Source: JAZSMS01 sp045536015 (GTDB lineage: Bacteria; Bacillota; Clostridia; Christensenellales; QALW01). Taken from it: a stretch of DNA of 7,153 nt. The position numbers and the translations under genes are program-made. Positions 7,029-7,153 of the stretch are shown in pieces (position 1 is the stretch's first letter; every line of letters starts with the position of its first letter). The stretch spans positions 1 to 7,153 of the forward strand of contig JAZSMS010000105.1 of assembly GCA_045536015.1 (NCBI GenBank), read 5' to 3'. Under the pieces are notes generated by a model. The model was not told the origin of the DNA, searched no databases, and saw only the letters and a program-made list of their open reading frames with translations.

Positions 7029-7045
7029 AAAAGGAGAATAACACT

Positions 7046-7153
7046 ATGTGCAAAAAACCTTATTATATAACAACACCTATTTATTATCCAAGTGATAATC
7101 TTCACATCGGCCACAGTTATTGCTCGGTTGCGGCAGATACTATTGCACGATTT
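7046..7153 (+). CDS. metG: Methionyl-tRNA synthetase, N-terminal part (runs off the window)
   Basis: The first 36 codons begin MCKKPYYITTPIYYPSD and continue with LHIGH, the class I aminoacyl-tRNA synthetase HIGH signature at residues 20-23, then SVAADTIARF. This is the characteristic MetRS N-terminus, in the shape seen in Bacillus and Clostridia. The enzyme charges tRNA(Met), including the initiator, with methionine in the cytosol. A strong AAGGAG SD at 7031-7036 lies nine bases before the ATG, 17 bases after the tsaD stop, with no terminator between them. The catalytic KMSKS loop, the zinc knuckle and the anticodon-binding domain lie beyond the window. Its presence in the same unit as metK gives two methionine-consuming enzymes in one transcription unit. 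Confidence 0.95.
   Translation, partial: MCKKPYYITTPIYYPSDNLHIGHSYCSVAADTIARF

Overview
The window looks like chromosomal housekeeping DNA from a low- to mid-GC bacterium of the Bacillota, most likely a Clostridia / Oscillospirales-type gut anaerobe. The evidence is strong AGGAGG-type ribosome binding sites, frequent GTG/TTG starts, an AT-rich promoter region, the secA-prfB gene pair, and the sequence style of the encoded proteins. This placement is by eye, not by search.

Layout: positions 1-35 hold the possible first codons of a divergent minus-strand gene. Positions 36-196 are an AT-rich divergent intergenic region with a good sigma-A-type promoter (128-156) and the metK ribosome binding site. 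Six genes then run on the + strand with gaps of 0 to about 36 bases and no visible terminator: metK (S-adenosylmethionine synthetase, GTG start at 197), secA (preprotein translocase ATPase), prfB (peptide chain release factor 2), an unrecognised four-helix membrane protein, tsaD (tRNA t6A37 threonylcarbamoyltransferase), and the first 36 codons of metG (methionyl-tRNA synthetase). They look like one transcription unit. Its genes serve methionine/SAM metabolism, protein export, translation termination, tRNA modification and tRNA charging.

The most notable observation is in prfB. RF2 genes in many bacteria carry a programmed +1 frameshift at CTT-TGA-C, where scarcity of RF2 at the UGA codon lets the ribosome shift and make more RF2. 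Here the same architecture is present: a 25-codon leader in frame 0, then a stop, then the body in the +1 frame. Joined, the product has 367 residues with SPF at 205-207 and GGQ at 250-252, the E. coli RF2 numbering. But the stop is TAG (CTT-TAG-C, 4257-4263). UAG is read by RF1, not RF2, so the classical RF2 self-sensing loop cannot work as usual. The circuit would instead sense RF1, work by another route such as reinitiation, or reflect a sequence error. The SD-like stimulator also sits about four bases farther upstream than usual, and a GC-rich hairpin lies in the leader.

No tRNA, rRNA, CRISPR array, insertion sequence or phage feature is visible. No region longer than about 160 bases lacks a gene.
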